A stretch of DNA of 64,000 nt from Woeseia oceani (GCF_001677435.1 NZ_CP016268.1:1663001-1727000), one strand, 5' to 3'. Counted from the stretch's first letter, positions 8,689-18,063 are shown. Translations and numbers: made by a program. The notes: generated by a model not told the origin, from the letters alone.

Positions 8689-9268
8689 TTCAAACGCCGC
8701 CGAACGCTGGCAGGTGCCCGCTATTGACGGCTCATCAGGGCAGGGTTACCCGACGGCCAGCCGCTTGCAGGAATTGCAGGAACAGGCGCACGAAGAAGCG
8801 TTCGCGCAAGGCTATGCCGAGGGCCTCAAAGCCGGTGAGCAGGAACTGGCCGAGCGGGTTCGCCGGCTGGATGAATTGCTGCAGGCCCAGGCCCGGCCAC
8901 TCGATGAGCTTGACGAAGTCGTCGAACAGCAACTGCTGGAACTGGCGATGAGTGCCGTTCGGCAGTTGTTTCGTCGCGAGCTCAAAAGCGATCCGAGCCA
9001 CGTGATCGGGGTGGTGCGCGAGGCGATCCGCTTGCTGCCTGTCGCCTGCCGCGATATCAAAGTACACCTGCATCCTGACGATGCCATTCTGGTCCGTGAG
9101 TCCTTGTCCAGTAGTGACAACGAGAGAGCATGGTCGATTGTTGAAGATCCGCTTATTGCACGCGGCGGCTGCCAGGTGAGCACGGAGGCATCGCAAATCG
9201 ATGCTCAAAACGAAACCCGCCTGAACGCGTTGATCGCGTCCATTGCGGGCAACGAGCGGCACACATGA
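8681..9268 (+). CDS. fliH: Flagellar export ATPase regulator FliH
   Basis: 195 residues. The N-terminal part has the GxxxG-type helix (EEAFAQGYAEGLKAGEQELAE, residues about 35-55) characteristic of FliH, followed by a coiled coil and the C-terminal domain that contacts the FliI N-terminus. ATG 8681 overlaps fliG (ATGTCTGA); a longer frame begins upstream inside fliG and is rejected. FliH dimers hold FliI at the C ring and FlhA. The 3' end overlaps fliI by 4 nt. Confidence 0.9.
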   Translation: MSDSNAAERWQVPAIDGSSGQGYPTASRLQELQEQAHEEAFAQGYAEGLKAGEQELAERVRRLDELLQAQARPLDELDEVVEQQLLELAMSAVRQLFRRELKSDPSHVIGVVREAIRLLPVACRDIKVHLHPDDAILVRESLSSSDNERAWSIVEDPLIARGGCQVSTEASQIDAQNETRLNALIASIAGNERHT

Positions 9269-10653
9269 GCTTGCCGGCCGGCCCTGCAACTAACCGCAGT
9301 GAAAAGCGTGCGCGTGGTCTGGCGCGTTACCTCGAGCGGGCAAACAAAGAAGCACCGAAGCTGGTGGTCGAAGGACGCCTGCGGCGCACAGTGGGTATGG
9401 CCATGGAGGCGGAAGGTTGTTTCGCTGCTGTCGGCGGACGTTGTGACGTGGTCGTTGAAGACGGCCATCGGGTCGAAACCGAAGTGGTGGGATTCTCAGG
9501 CGACCGCCTGTTCCTGATGCCGCAAGGTGAAATGCGCGGCATCGTGCCGAATGCGCGGGTTGTGCCGATTCCCGGCGTGCCTGAAGTAACGGTTGGCGAT
9601 GATTTGCTTGGCCGGGTTCTCGACGGCCGTGGTCGTCCGCTGGACGGCGGCAAGCCTATCGAACGCAAACACAGCGTGCCGCTGGTCGGCCAGCCGATTA
9701 ATCCGCTGGCGCGACAACCTATTCGTGAACCGCTGGACGTTGGTGTCCGTTCCATTAACTCTTTGTTGACGATCGGCCGCGGGCAACGTATGGGCCTGTT
9801 TGCCGGTTCGGGCGTCGGCAAGAGCATGTTGCTGAGCATGATGACGCGTAACACCAACGCTGATGTCGTGGTGGTGGGTCTGATCGGGGAACGGGGCCGG
9901 GAGGTCAAAGAATTCATCGACCTGACGCTGGGTAGTGAAACGATGCACAAGGCCGTGGTCGTTGCCACGCCCGCCGATGACACGCCGTTGATGCGTATGC
10001 ACGGAGCCTGGTTGTCGGCAGCGATTGCTGAGCATTTCCGCGATCAGGGAAAGAACGTACTACTGCTCATGGACTCGTTAACGCGCTTCGCCCAGGCTCA
10101 GCGTGAGATCGCGCTGGCAATCGGTGAGCCGCCTGCGACCAAGGGCTATCCGCCGTCAGTGTTTGCCAAATTGCCGCAGCTCGTTGAACGCGCGGGCAAT
10201 GGCGCGGTCGGCGGCGGTTCCATCACCGCCATCTATACGGTGCTGGCCGAAGGCGACGACCAGAATGACCCTATTGTGGATGCCTCGCGAGCGATCCTGG
10301 ATGGTCACATCGTGCTCTCGCGGAAACTGGCCGAAGCAGGGCTGTACCCCGCCGTCGACGTCGAAGCCTCTGTCAGCCGTGCGTTGTCCAACATCACGGG
10401 TGGCGAACAGCAAGCGCTGATCAGTCGCTTCAGGCAGATCTACGCGACGTACCAGGAACACAAGGATCTGATCGCGGTGGGTGCGTACCAGCGCGGCTCC
10501 GACCCACGGGTGGACGAGGCGGTTGCGCTGTGGTCAGCGATGCTGGACTTCTTGCGCCAGGAGCACAAAGGCGCGGTAAGTTTCGGTGACAGCCTGCAAC
10601 AGTTGCGCAAACTGCTGGCACCCGCGGTGAACAAGCCGGGCGAGGCGGCGTGA
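9265..10653 (+). CDS. fliI: Flagellum-specific export ATPase FliI
   Basis: 462 residues, closely resembling F1-beta and type III secretion ATPases. It has Walker A GSGVGKS (about 181-187), Walker B LLLMDSLTR and the QRE and PPSVFAKLP segments typical of FliI. It energises unfolding and export of flagellar substrates together with the proton motive force. ATG 9265 overlaps the fliH stop (ATGA). FliJ follows 1 nt after its stop. Confidence 0.97.
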   Translation: MSLPAGPATNRSEKRARGLARYLERANKEAPKLVVEGRLRRTVGMAMEAEGCFAAVGGRCDVVVEDGHRVETEVVGFSGDRLFLMPQGEMRGIVPNARVVPIPGVPEVTVGDDLLGRVLDGRGRPLDGGKPIERKHSVPLVGQPINPLARQPIREPLDVGVRSINSLLTIGRGQRMGLFAGSGVGKSMLLSMMTRNTNADVVVVGLIGERGREVKEFIDLTLGSETMHKAVVVATPADDTPLMRMHGAWLSAAIAEHFRDQGKNVLLLMDSLTRFAQAQREIALAIGEPPATKGYPPSVFAKLPQLVERAGNGAVGGGSITAIYTVLAEGDDQNDPIVDASRAILDGHIVLSRKLAEAGLYPAVDVEASVSRALSNITGGEQQALISRFRQIYATYQEHKDLIAVGAYQRGSDPRVDEAVALWSAMLDFLRQEHKGAVSFGDSLQQLRKLLAPAVNKPGEAA

Positions 10654-10654
10654 A

Positions 10655-11107
10655 ATGAATGACAAAGCCGATCGCATTCAACGCGTACAGCACCTGGCGG
10701 AAACCGAAGAACGCAAGTTCTGCCGCGCCATGGGCGAGGCGCAACGGCTGCTGGGCGACAATGAGAAACGGCTGCAGGAATTGCAGGAATACCGCCGCGA
10801 ATACGCCAGCCGCCGACCGAATGGCGTCAAGGGCACAATCAGCAGCGTGCAGTGGGCCGACTATCAGAATTTCCTGCACCGCCTGGATGAAGCCGTGCGC
10901 GCCCAGCAGGAACTGGTGATGAACAGCAAGCAGAATCGCGATGCTCACCGTAAACGCTGGATGCTTAAGCGGCAGAAAATGGAATCCCTGCAAAAGGTAG
11001 TCGATCGCTACCGGACCGATGCTGTCCGCGAAGATGAGCGGCAGGAACAAAAGGTGCAGGACGACCTGCCCGCCCGCGCCCACCTTTTCTCCCGGGCAAC
11101 ACGATGA
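10655..11107 (+). CDS. fliJ: Flagellar export chaperone FliJ
   Basis: 150 residues, essentially one long antiparallel coiled coil rich in Arg, Gln and Glu, typical of FliJ (general export chaperone and FliI stalk equivalent). It starts 1 nt after fliI. The gene ends the fliE-to-fliJ unit: a sigma-54 promoter begins 1 nt after its stop codon. Confidence 0.88.
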   Translation: MNDKADRIQRVQHLAETEERKFCRAMGEAQRLLGDNEKRLQELQEYRREYASRRPNGVKGTISSVQWADYQNFLHRLDEAVRAQQELVMNSKQNRDAHRKRWMLKRQKMESLQKVVDRYRTDAVREDERQEQKVQDDLPARAHLFSRATR

Positions 11108-11108
11108 C

Positions 11109-11124
11109 TGGCATGGAACTTGCT
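11109..11124 (+). promoter_or_regulatory. Sigma-54 (RpoN) promoter of fliK
   Basis: TGGCAT-GGAAC-TTGCT matches the -24/-12 consensus with exactly 10 bp between GG and GC. It lies immediately after the fliJ stop and 59 bp upstream of the fliK ATG. The predicted leader contains a GC-rich segment (11141-11162). Confidence 0.85.
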
Positions 11125-11183
11125 CCCCCTACAGTAAGGATGCCGGCGGGCCCGTCGCCCGCGCTCAGCAATAAGGACTTTGC

Positions 11184-12548
11184 ATGCTGCCGTTACCCGA
11201 GTTAACTCAATCAGACTATCGATTGCCTTTCGCCGGAAGTACGACGAAACAAGGCGCGCAGGGCAAGGAGGGCACCGAATTGCCGGTCCGCGGCTTCGCT
11301 GAGATGCTGACGGCTGCCGTGCCGCCGAAAGAGTCGGTTGCGACACGTAGCGGCGAATGGCTGCCGGCCAGCGGCAAAGAATTGCCGCTGCGGGAAGCTG
11401 ACACGACGCTGGAATTGCCGACGCCGAGCCTCGATAGTGCCAGCAGTATGGCGGTGGACAGCGTCGTGCAGGCATTGCCGGAAGCACCGAGTGAGCTGCT
11501 CCAGGGCGGCCTGCCGCGAATTGAATCCGGCGTGAACCCCAAGGCAAGCGCCGACCCGGTCGCTCTTGAACCCGCGACAGAGGCATCGACGGATACCGAA
11601 CTGGCCGCTTTGCAGCGCATGCTGCCCACATTGAACCCGAATACCGAGATGGTCACTGAGGCCGCCGCGGCAGCGCCGGCCACTGACCCTGCACAAGTAG
11701 TGACCGTACCTTTTGCGGCTCCACGGACGGTACTGGCCGGCAATAATTCTGTTGCCGCCACGGATACCCGTTCTGACAGCAATGCGCGGGCATACACCGC
11801 CTTGCCCGGTCTGGTGACGGGCGAGACGGCCGTTGCCACCGTCAATGGGCAGGCCAGTGCGGCACAGCCGCCGCTACCGTCCCTGCCGGCGGAACCGGCG
11901 CCGCTGCTGCGTGATGCGCAGAACCCGGTGCTCTCACCGACGCCGGCGGCGACTGTCGATGTTGCCGCTGGCCCGGGTAAGGAGTTTGCTGAGCTATTGG
12001 CCGGCGGCAAGGAAATTCGGCTCGAGGCACAGGATACGTTGCCGCGAATCCAGCCCATGGCCGCCGCACCGCTGGCCGGTCCGAGCAGTACGGCACCGGC
12101 ATTGCCAGCAGCGGCGGCTACTCTTAACTTGCCGGTTACGGATGCCCGCTGGGGGGAGGCCCTCGGGGAGCGGGTCACCTGGATGGCCGGGCAGAAGCTC
12201 GACAGCGCCGAGATACGCTTGAACCCGGCCGAACTGGGGCCCATCCGTATCAAGATCATTATGGAAGAGAACCAGGCGCAGGTGACGTTCACGGCCCAGC
12301 ATGCCGTGACCCGCGATGCCATCGAACAGGCGTTGCCGCGTTTGCGGGAGCTGTTCAGCGGTGAGGGCCTGAACCTGACCAATGCCGACGTGAACGGCGA
12401 CGGTGTCCGGCACGATCGGGGTGAATCCGGTCGGGACGATGACCGTCTGGGTGGTCACGATTCCTTACTCGGCGACACCGAGGAGGACGAGGCGAGCATC
12501 GTGCCCACAGTGAGCACCAGCAATGGCCTCGTGGACACGTTTGTCTGA
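11184..12548 (+). CDS. fliK: Flagellar hook-length control protein FliK
   Basis: 454 residues. The first 310 or so are Ala/Pro/Thr/Glu-rich low complexity, as expected for the FliK molecular ruler. The conserved C-terminal Flg_hook domain (about 325-405) is clear: SAEIRLNPAELGPIRIKI, then QVTFTAQH and a helical ALPRLRELF. FliK measures hook length and switches FlhB specificity. RBS AAGGA lies 9 nt before ATG. The gene has its own sigma-54 promoter. Confidence 0.92.
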   Translation: MLPLPELTQSDYRLPFAGSTTKQGAQGKEGTELPVRGFAEMLTAAVPPKESVATRSGEWLPASGKELPLREADTTLELPTPSLDSASSMAVDSVVQALPEAPSELLQGGLPRIESGVNPKASADPVALEPATEASTDTELAALQRMLPTLNPNTEMVTEAAAAAPATDPAQVVTVPFAAPRTVLAGNNSVAATDTRSDSNARAYTALPGLVTGETAVATVNGQASAAQPPLPSLPAEPAPLLRDAQNPVLSPTPAATVDVAAGPGKEFAELLAGGKEIRLEAQDTLPRIQPMAAAPLAGPSSTAPALPAAAATLNLPVTDARWGEALGERVTWMAGQKLDSAEIRLNPAELGPIRIKIIMEENQAQVTFTAQHAVTRDAIEQALPRLRELFSGEGLNLTNADVNGDGVRHDRGESGRDDDRLGGHDSLLGDTEEDEASIVPTVSTSNGLVDTFV

Positions 12549-12571
12549 GCGTGTCGGAATTCTGACGGCGC

Positions 12572-12591
12572 TGCCGGTGGGTACCGGCAGG
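12572..12591 (+). repeat. Perfect inverted repeat downstream of fliK
   Basis: CTGCCGGT-GGGT-ACCGGCAG forms an 8-bp perfect stem with a 4-nt loop, 24 bp after the fliK stop and upstream of the fliL promoter. No T-run follows. It may stabilise or partially terminate the fliK transcript. Confidence 0.45.
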
Positions 12592-12693
12592 CGTGCCGGA
12601 TACGCCAATATTCCGACGTAGCATACGCATCAGCTCATTACGTATATGATCTAATTTACTGAAAATTCTACCGAAAATGCTCGGTATCAGTTC

Positions 12694-12709
12694 TGGCATA
12701 AGGCTTGCA
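12694..12709 (+). promoter_or_regulatory. Sigma-54 (RpoN) promoter of fliLMNOPQR-flhB
   Basis: TGGCAT-AAGGC-TTGCA has the consensus -24/-12 elements and exact 10-bp GG-GC spacing, 32 bp before the fliL start. The short downstream distance places the start point about 20 nt before ATG. Confidence 0.85.
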
Positions 12710-12741
12710 TCAGGGTTCGTTAAGAACTACTGGAGCTTGAG

Positions 12742-13290
12742 ATGGCAGACACAGATACAGCGACCGTTGACGGTCAACCGGAAGCTGACGCGGCCCCCGC
12801 GAGCGGCGGACTGATAAAAAAACTCATGATCGGCGGCGGCGCAGTGGCGCTCCTGGCCGCTGGCCTGTTCGCAGGCCCTGTTGTGCAGAACATGCTGGCA
12901 CCGGCAGCGGACGAGCCGCTCGCCGAGGAAGCGGCGGAAGCCGTGGCAAGGCCGGCCAATGCGGGTGGGCCTGAGCTGTACACCGGTTTGCACCCCGCCA
13001 TGGTGGTCAATTTCCGTGACGCGGTTGGTGATCAGCATTTCATGCAAATTGAAATGGAAGTCATGGCCCGCGATCAGGATGTTATCGACGCGGTTAAAGA
13101 CCACACCCCTCTGATTCGGAACAACCTGATCCTGTTGTACGGCGGGGTGTCTTACGAGCACATCACCACCCGCGCCGGCAAGGAACAGATGCTGGCTGAC
13201 GGTCTGAAAGAAATTCAGGACGTGCTCACCGCCCGTATCGGGAAGCCGAACGTCGAAGCCCTGTATTTCACCAGTCTGATCATCCAGTAG
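12742..13290 (+). CDS. fliL: Flagellar basal body-associated protein FliL
   Basis: 182 residues: a short cytosolic acidic N-terminus, one membrane segment (about 28-48, LMIGGGAVALLAAGLFAGPVV) and a periplasmic FliL domain ending in VEALYFTSLIIQ. FliL surrounds the stator and supports torque under load. It is the first gene of the fliL-flhB unit, directly behind a sigma-54 promoter. Confidence 0.94.
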   Translation: MADTDTATVDGQPEADAAPASGGLIKKLMIGGGAVALLAAGLFAGPVVQNMLAPAADEPLAEEAAEAVARPANAGGPELYTGLHPAMVVNFRDAVGDQHFMQIEMEVMARDQDVIDAVKDHTPLIRNNLILLYGGVSYEHITTRAGKEQMLADGLKEIQDVLTARIGKPNVEALYFTSLIIQ

Positions 13291-13302
13291 CCGGAGCCCA
13301 CC

Positions 13303-14295
13303 ATGACTGAACAGGTTCTGTCGGACGATGAAAAGAATGCGCTGCTGGAAGGCGTTTCTTCCGGTGCCATTGAAGTGCAGTCGGCAGACGGCCCGCAATA
13401 CAAGACCGTCAAGCCGTACGTAATTGGCCCACGTGCACGCATCGTCAGTAACAGTTTTCCGCGCCTCGAGAGCATGAATGAACAATTTGCTTCGCGGCTT
13501 GCCGAGAGCACCGCCGGTTTGCTGCAAGTTGAAGTCGATATCTCGGCTCGCGCCATTCGCCAGCAGGTTTTTGCGGATTACAGCGAACTCTGGCCGGCAC
13601 GCTGTGTCGTGGTTGGTTTCACTGCTGCACCGCTGCCCGGTGAAGCATTGATCGTGTTCGACTCCGAGCTCGTCAGTCCGCTGGTCGAAGCGTTCTTCGG
13701 CGGCAATAGTCCGGAGTCCGAGGCCAGCACCGATACCGCGCATTCGGCAGGCGCGCTCAGCATTCTGCAACTGCTGGTTCGCGAAATTTTTACAGCCATG
13801 CACGCGGTCTGGTTGCCGCTGCGCGACCTCAAAACCGAACGCGCTGAAACGCGTATCGGTCTTGATCTGGTCGAGTCCATCGCTCCCGCCGAGAGCATCA
13901 TCGCCAGCGAATTCGAAGTCACGATCGGTGAGGGCAATGAACAGCGCGCCTCATTCAGCGTGGTGTGGCCGGTGAACACAGTAGCGTCCTTGCGCCCGGC
14001 GCTGGAAGGCAAACGTCGGGAACGCGACCACGCCGAAGACCAACGCTGGGAGAAAGTACTGCGTCGCCGAATGATCGACGTCATCGTGGATCTCAGCTCC
14101 AACGTAGGCCACGCACGCATGACTCTCGGTGAACTGGTGAACCTGGCTCCTGGCGATGTAATCGGCATCGACACGCCACGGGTTGCGACAGTCCTTGCAC
14201 ACGGCGTGCCCTTGATAGAAGGGCGTTTTGGTGTACAGGCCGGACGCAATGCCGTTGAAGCGGTCGCGTGGCTGGAGTCACAGAACAGCAACTGA
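13303..14295 (+). CDS. fliM: Flagellar motor switch protein FliM
   Basis: 330 residues. The N-terminal leader (LSDDEKNALLEGVSSG) resembles the CheY-P-binding segment. The middle CheC-like domain (VEAFFGG, about residues 130-225) and the C-terminal SpoA domain (about 245-320) are present. FliM forms the C-ring wall and sets rotation direction on binding phospho-CheY; no cheY is in this window. It starts 12 bp after fliL. Confidence 0.96.
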   Translation: MTEQVLSDDEKNALLEGVSSGAIEVQSADGPQYKTVKPYVIGPRARIVSNSFPRLESMNEQFASRLAESTAGLLQVEVDISARAIRQQVFADYSELWPARCVVVGFTAAPLPGEALIVFDSELVSPLVEAFFGGNSPESEASTDTAHSAGALSILQLLVREIFTAMHAVWLPLRDLKTERAETRIGLDLVESIAPAESIIASEFEVTIGEGNEQRASFSVVWPVNTVASLRPALEGKRRERDHAEDQRWEKVLRRRMIDVIVDLSSNVGHARMTLGELVNLAPGDVIGIDTPRVATVLAHGVPLIEGRFGVQAGRNAVEAVAWLESQNSN

Positions 14296-14316
14296 ACTTT
14301 CTGAGGAACAATTGAG

Positions 14317-14661
14317 ATGAGTGAACAACAGCAAGAGACGAGTGGCGAGCAGTTCGCGCCGGATGAGCTGGGCGCTGGCAAAGCGGCCAACAACGGTGCG
14401 GATGTCAATCTGGACCTGGTACTTGATGTGCCGGTCAACGTGACGCTGCGGGTGGGTTCGACCGAAGTGCCCATACGTGAACTGGTCAAGTTGGTGGAAG
14501 GCTCGGTCATCGCACTTGACCGGGATGCGAGTCAGGCTATGGACGTGCTGGTTAACGGCACACTGATCGCGCACGGCGAAATTGTCGTCGTCGATGACAA
14601 ATTCGGTGTCCGTCTCACTGACGTTGTCAGTCCTGCCGAACGCATCAAGACTATTAACTGA
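14317..14661 (+). CDS. fliN: Flagellar motor switch protein FliN
   Basis: 114 residues. The SpoA domain is clear (LVLDVPVNVTLRVGSTEVPIRELVKL..., then LVNGTLIAHGEIVVVDDKFGVRLTDVVSP). FliN tetramers form the base of the C ring and bind FliH. RBS GAGGA lies upstream. It follows fliM by 21 bp. Confidence 0.96.
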   Translation: MSEQQQETSGEQFAPDELGAGKAANNGADVNLDLVLDVPVNVTLRVGSTEVPIRELVKLVEGSVIALDRDASQAMDVLVNGTLIAHGEIVVVDDKFGVRLTDVVSPAERIKTIN

Positions 14662-14680
14662 GTTCGGGACGATTAACGCA

Positions 14681-15100
14681 ATGATTCGCGTAATTCATAA
14701 CACCGCATTGATCGCGGTGTGCTCGGTACTGCAGACGGTGCCGGCTGTAGCGGCAACCGTTCCGCGTGCAGCACCGGTTGGTGCAGACGACGTGCTGAAC
14801 ATGGGCACGGGCCTGATCCTGGTAATCGGTGCAATCCTGGTTACGGGCTGGTTGTATTCGCGTACCCGGAAAATGCGCGGTGCCAGTGGCGACCTTATTC
14901 GTATCGTTGCCAGCCAGCCGCTCGGTACCCGGGAGCGTGTGTTGTTGCTGCAGGTAGCCGACAAACAGCTGCTGGTCGGCATGACCAGCAGCCAGGTGCA
15001 AACCCTGCACGTCTTCGATGACCCGGTGGCGATAGCAGAGGTACCCGCCAACGGCTTCGCCGAGCGCTTGCGAGCCGCCGTCAAGGGGCAGCAGAAATGA
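14681..15100 (+). CDS. fliO: Flagellar export apparatus protein FliO
   Basis: 139 residues from ATG 14681; a longer frame opening inside fliN is rejected. The N-terminus is hydrophobic (possible cleaved signal, 8-26), a membrane helix follows (about 43-59, [17 protein letters not shown]), and the cytosolic FliO domain contains [18 protein letters not shown]-type text. FliO helps assemble the FliP ring of the export gate. It overlaps fliP by 4 nt. Confidence 0.88.
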   Translation: MIRVIHNTALIAVCSVLQTVPAVAATVPRAAPVGADDVLNMGTGLILVIGAILVTGWLYSRTRKMRGASGDLIRIVASQPLGTRERVLLLQVADKQLLVGMTSSQVQTLHVFDDPVAIAEVPANGFAERLRAAVKGQQK

Positions 15101-15822
15101 GCCGCACCGTTTTTGCACTGACGTTATTCCTGCTGCCTGCTCTGTCATTCGCCCAGGTCGAACCGGTAACCGTAACGGGCCCAACCGGCGAGTCGTTTTC
15201 GCTGAGTCTGCAAATTCTGGTTTTGATGACGCTGCTGACTTTGTTGCCAGCGGCCATACTTTCCACCACGGCCTTCGTGCGCATCATTATTGTGCTGTCG
15301 ATACTTCGCCAGGCGCTCGGCACCGCACAAACACCGCCGAATCAGGTCTTGCTCGGAATCGCGCTGTTTCTGACGTTTTTTATCATGACGCCGGTCATCG
15401 ACAGCGTGTACGCCGATGCCGTGAAGCCGTACATGAACGACGAAATATCCACCGAGGTGGCATTCACGCGGGCCGTCGCACCGCTGCGTGGATTTATGCT
15501 CGATCAGACCCGCGAAAGTGATCTGGAGTTGTTTGCCAACATCGGTCAGCGCACCGACATAACGTCAGTGGACGACATACCGCTCTCGATCGTTGTTTCG
15601 GGGTTTATGGTGAGTGAACTCAAGACCGCGTTCCAGATTGGTTTTCTGATTTTCATTCCGTTTCTGGTAATCGACCTGGTCGTCTCGAGCGTGCTGATGT
15701 CCATGGGCATGATGATGTTGTCGCCCATGCTCATCTCGCTGCCGTTCAAGATCATGTTGTTTGTGCTGGTCGATGGCTGGGCGCTGGTGCTCGGTACGCT
15801 CGCTTCCAGTTTCTACACCTGA
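15097..15822 (+). CDS. fliP: Flagellar export gate protein FliP
   Basis: 241 residues with a signal peptide ([10 protein letters not shown]) and four membrane helices, the usual FliP layout. Family signatures are [23 protein letters not shown] and [16 protein letters not shown]. Five FliP subunits form the core of the FliPQR channel. ATG 15097 overlaps fliO (ATGA). Confidence 0.97.
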   Translation: MSRTVFALTLFLLPALSFAQVEPVTVTGPTGESFSLSLQILVLMTLLTLLPAAILSTTAFVRIIIVLSILRQALGTAQTPPNQVLLGIALFLTFFIMTPVIDSVYADAVKPYMNDEISTEVAFTRAVAPLRGFMLDQTRESDLELFANIGQRTDITSVDDIPLSIVVSGFMVSELKTAFQIGFLIFIPFLVIDLVVSSVLMSMGMMMLSPMLISLPFKIMLFVLVDGWALVLGTLASSFYT

Positions 15823-15832
15823 GGCCAACGAC

Positions 15833-16102
15833 ATGACACCAGAAACCGTCACGACGATTGGCCAGGAAGCCCTGTGGGTAACGATGCTCATCGCAGCACC
15901 GCTGTTGCTGTCGGCGCTCGCTGTGGGCTTGCTGGTCGGCATGTTTCAGGCGGCCACACAGATTAACGAGATGACGATGAGCTTCATACCGAAACTGCTG
16001 GTCATCGTTGCCGCACTGATCATCGCCGGTCCGTGGATGCTGGGTGTGATAGTGAACTACACACAACAACTGATGGCGCAAATTCCATCACTTATTTCGT
16101 AG
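15833..16102 (+). CDS. fliQ: Flagellar export gate protein FliQ
   Basis: 89 residues and two membrane helices, the standard FliQ size and topology. The family core GLLVGMFQAATQINEMTMSF is visible. ATG 15833 lies 10 bp after fliP; an in-frame extension into fliP is not used. FliQ subunits wind around FliP/FliR in the export channel. Confidence 0.96.
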   Translation: MTPETVTTIGQEALWVTMLIAAPLLLSALAVGLLVGMFQAATQINEMTMSFIPKLLVIVAALIIAGPWMLGVIVNYTQQLMAQIPSLIS

Positions 16103-16145
16103 GCCCGATTATGCCGCGAGGTTGCCATGAACAAGAGACAGAAGA

Positions 16146-16928
16146 GTGAATCTGAACCTGACCATAGGTCCGTTGTTCGAGTCGATCGCCGTGTATCTAT
16201 GGCCGTTCGTCCGGGTAGCGGCATTCGTTATGGTCATGCCTGTGATTGGTGGCAGCTTTGTGCCGGGTCGCGTACGCCTGATGATCGCGCTGGTGCTGAC
16301 GCTGGTCATCGCGCCGGTTCTGCAGCCAGCGATAACGGTCAATTTTCTGAGCTTCGCCGGGGTCATTATTATCCTTCAGGAACTGGCGATAGGCATTGCG
16401 ATGGGGTTTGCAGTGCAGCTGATATTCGATGCGATTGCGCTGGGCGGCCAGGTTGTAGCAATGAGCATGGGTCTCGGCTTCGCGGTATTTCTGGACCGTC
16501 AGCGCGGCGTCAATATTCCGGTGCTGGGTCAATTTTTCCTGATGCTCGGGATGCTGATTTTTCTGTCGCTCGACGGACACCTGGCACTAATACAACTGAT
16601 TGGCGAGAGCTTCCGTATCTTGCCGATTGCCGGAGCTGGCCTGACTCAAGGGGCCGTTTCGTTTCTGCTGAGCTGGTCGGGTCAGGTCTTCGTGGTGGCC
16701 TTGAAAATCGCGCTGCCGGCGATTACCGCTCTGCTTGTGGTGAACCTGTCATTCGGCGTGATGAGTCGTGCCGCACCGACCTTGAACCTGTTCGCAGTCG
16801 GCTTTCCGGTTGCGATGTTATTGGGCTTCGTGGTCATTTTTCTCAGCATGGGCAGCCTGACGGAGAACGTGTCGCGTTCGACAGCCGACGCGTTGGAAAT
16901 GCTACCCGCGCTGCTTAACAGCCGCTAG
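16146..16928 (+). CDS. fliR: Flagellar export gate protein FliR
   Basis: 260 residues with multiple membrane helices and the FliR hallmarks FVRVAAFVMVMPVIGG, ALGGQVVAMSMGLGFA and AVGFPVAMLLGF. One copy completes the FliP5Q4R1 gate. The start is GTG 16146: no in-frame ATG lies further upstream, and an AAGAGA stretch precedes it. An ATG at 16127 opens an overlapping 263-codon frame that is not FliR and looks like a shadow. FlhB follows 13 bp later. Confidence 0.93.
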   Translation: MNLNLTIGPLFESIAVYLWPFVRVAAFVMVMPVIGGSFVPGRVRLMIALVLTLVIAPVLQPAITVNFLSFAGVIIILQELAIGIAMGFAVQLIFDAIALGGQVVAMSMGLGFAVFLDRQRGVNIPVLGQFFLMLGMLIFLSLDGHLALIQLIGESFRILPIAGAGLTQGAVSFLLSWSGQVFVVALKIALPAITALLVVNLSFGVMSRAAPTLNLFAVGFPVAMLLGFVVIFLSMGSLTENVSRSTADALEMLPALLNSR

Positions 16929-16941
16929 AGAGAACGAGAAA

Positions 16942-18063
16942 ATGGCTGACGAGCAGCTACAGGACCGTACTGAACAAGCGACACCCAAGCGCCGTGAAGA
17001 CGCGCGCAAAAAGGGCGACGTTCCCCGGTCACGCGAATTGACGATGACCGGCGTCATGTTGGCCGGCGCATCGGCCTTGTTGTTTCTTGCGGCGCCATTG
17101 GGCTCGTCAATAGTCGGCGGCTTTGAACGGTCTTTTTCCATTGAACGTGCGGCCATGTTCGATCCCAGTTACTTGCCGCGGGCTTTCGGCGCTGCTGCGG
17201 TAGAAGCCATGCTCGGTCTGGCACCACTGGCGATCGTTTTGTTACTGGCGGTATTCGGCAGTGCAACACTGATCGGCGGTTGGTCATTCAGTATGAAAGC
17301 GGCGGCCTTCAAAGGCAGCCGTATGGACCCGATTAAAGGACTGAAGCGAATTTTCAGCGCGAACAGCCTGAATGAACTGGTCAAGTCGATGGCCAAGTTT
17401 TTTATTGTTGGCCTGATCGCGGTGCTCTGGCTGTGGTGGTCGGTTGACGAGCTGCTGATGCTTGGGCGGCAGCCAGTGAAGGAAGCGGTACTGGCGGCAT
17501 TGCAGCTTTGCGGCGTGTCGCTGTTGGTAATCAGTTGCGGCTTGATACTCATAGCAATGGCGGATGTGCCGTTTCAGCTCTGGAGCTACCAGAAAAAACT
17601 GAAAATGACGCGCACGGAAATTCGCGACGAATTCAAGGAAACCGAAGGCCGACCGGAAGTGAAGGGCCGGATACGCCAGATGCAACAGCAAGCCGCCCAG
17701 CGGCGCATGATGGAGGACGTGCCAACGGCCGACGTTGTCATTACCAACCCAACGCATTTTGCTGTTGCGCTCAAGTACGACCCGAACGGCAGCGGTGCGC
17801 CGCGGGTGGTTGCAAAAGGCAAGGACCTCATCGCCGCACGGATACGCGAGATCGCGACCGACAACCGCGTGCCGTTGTTCTCGGCACCGCCGTTGGCGCG
17901 TTCGCTCTACCGCAGCACCAAGCTGGGCCAGGAAATTCCCGGCGCATTGTACAGCGCGGTGGCGCAGGTGCTTGCTTACATCTTTCAGATTCGCGACGCG
18001 GCTTTGCCGGCGCACAAGTGGCCAGAGCGACCGGATCCCGTGGTCGACGAGAGTCAGTTCTAA
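16942..18063 (+). CDS. flhB: Flagellar export switch protein FlhB
   Basis: 373 residues. The N-terminus EQATPKRREDARKKGDVPRSREL is the standard FlhB opening, followed by four membrane helices (to about 215) and a cytosolic domain with the autocleavage motif Asn269-Pro-Thr-His. Self-cleavage after Asn269 allows the change from rod/hook to filament export, triggered by FliK. It is the last gene of the fliL unit; flhA begins 26 bp later. Confidence 0.97.
   Translation: MADEQLQDRTEQATPKRREDARKKGDVPRSRELTMTGVMLAGASALLFLAAPLGSSIVGGFERSFSIERAAMFDPSYLPRAFGAAAVEAMLGLAPLAIVLLLAVFGSATLIGGWSFSMKAAAFKGSRMDPIKGLKRIFSANSLNELVKSMAKFFIVGLIAVLWLWWSVDELLMLGRQPVKEAVLAALQLCGVSLLVISCGLILIAMADVPFQLWSYQKKLKMTRTEIRDEFKETEGRPEVKGRIRQMQQQAAQRRMMEDVPTADVVITNPTHFAVALKYDPNGSGAPRVVAKGKDLIAARIREIATDNRVPLFSAPPLARSLYRSTKLGQEIPGALYSAVAQVLAYIFQIRDAALPAHKWPERPDPVVDESQF

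Noticed and set aside
11216-12382. 388-codon - strand frame opposite fliK
   Set aside because: It is a shadow of the GC-rich, Ala/Pro-rich fliK coding strand; it has Ser/Ala-rich composition without a motif, and fliK carries the conserved Flg_hook domain.
16127-16918. 263-codon frame with an ATG start covering almost all of fliR in another phase
   Set aside because: FliR in frame 16146 has clear family text and membrane helices; the other frame has low-probability composition and no recognisable motif.
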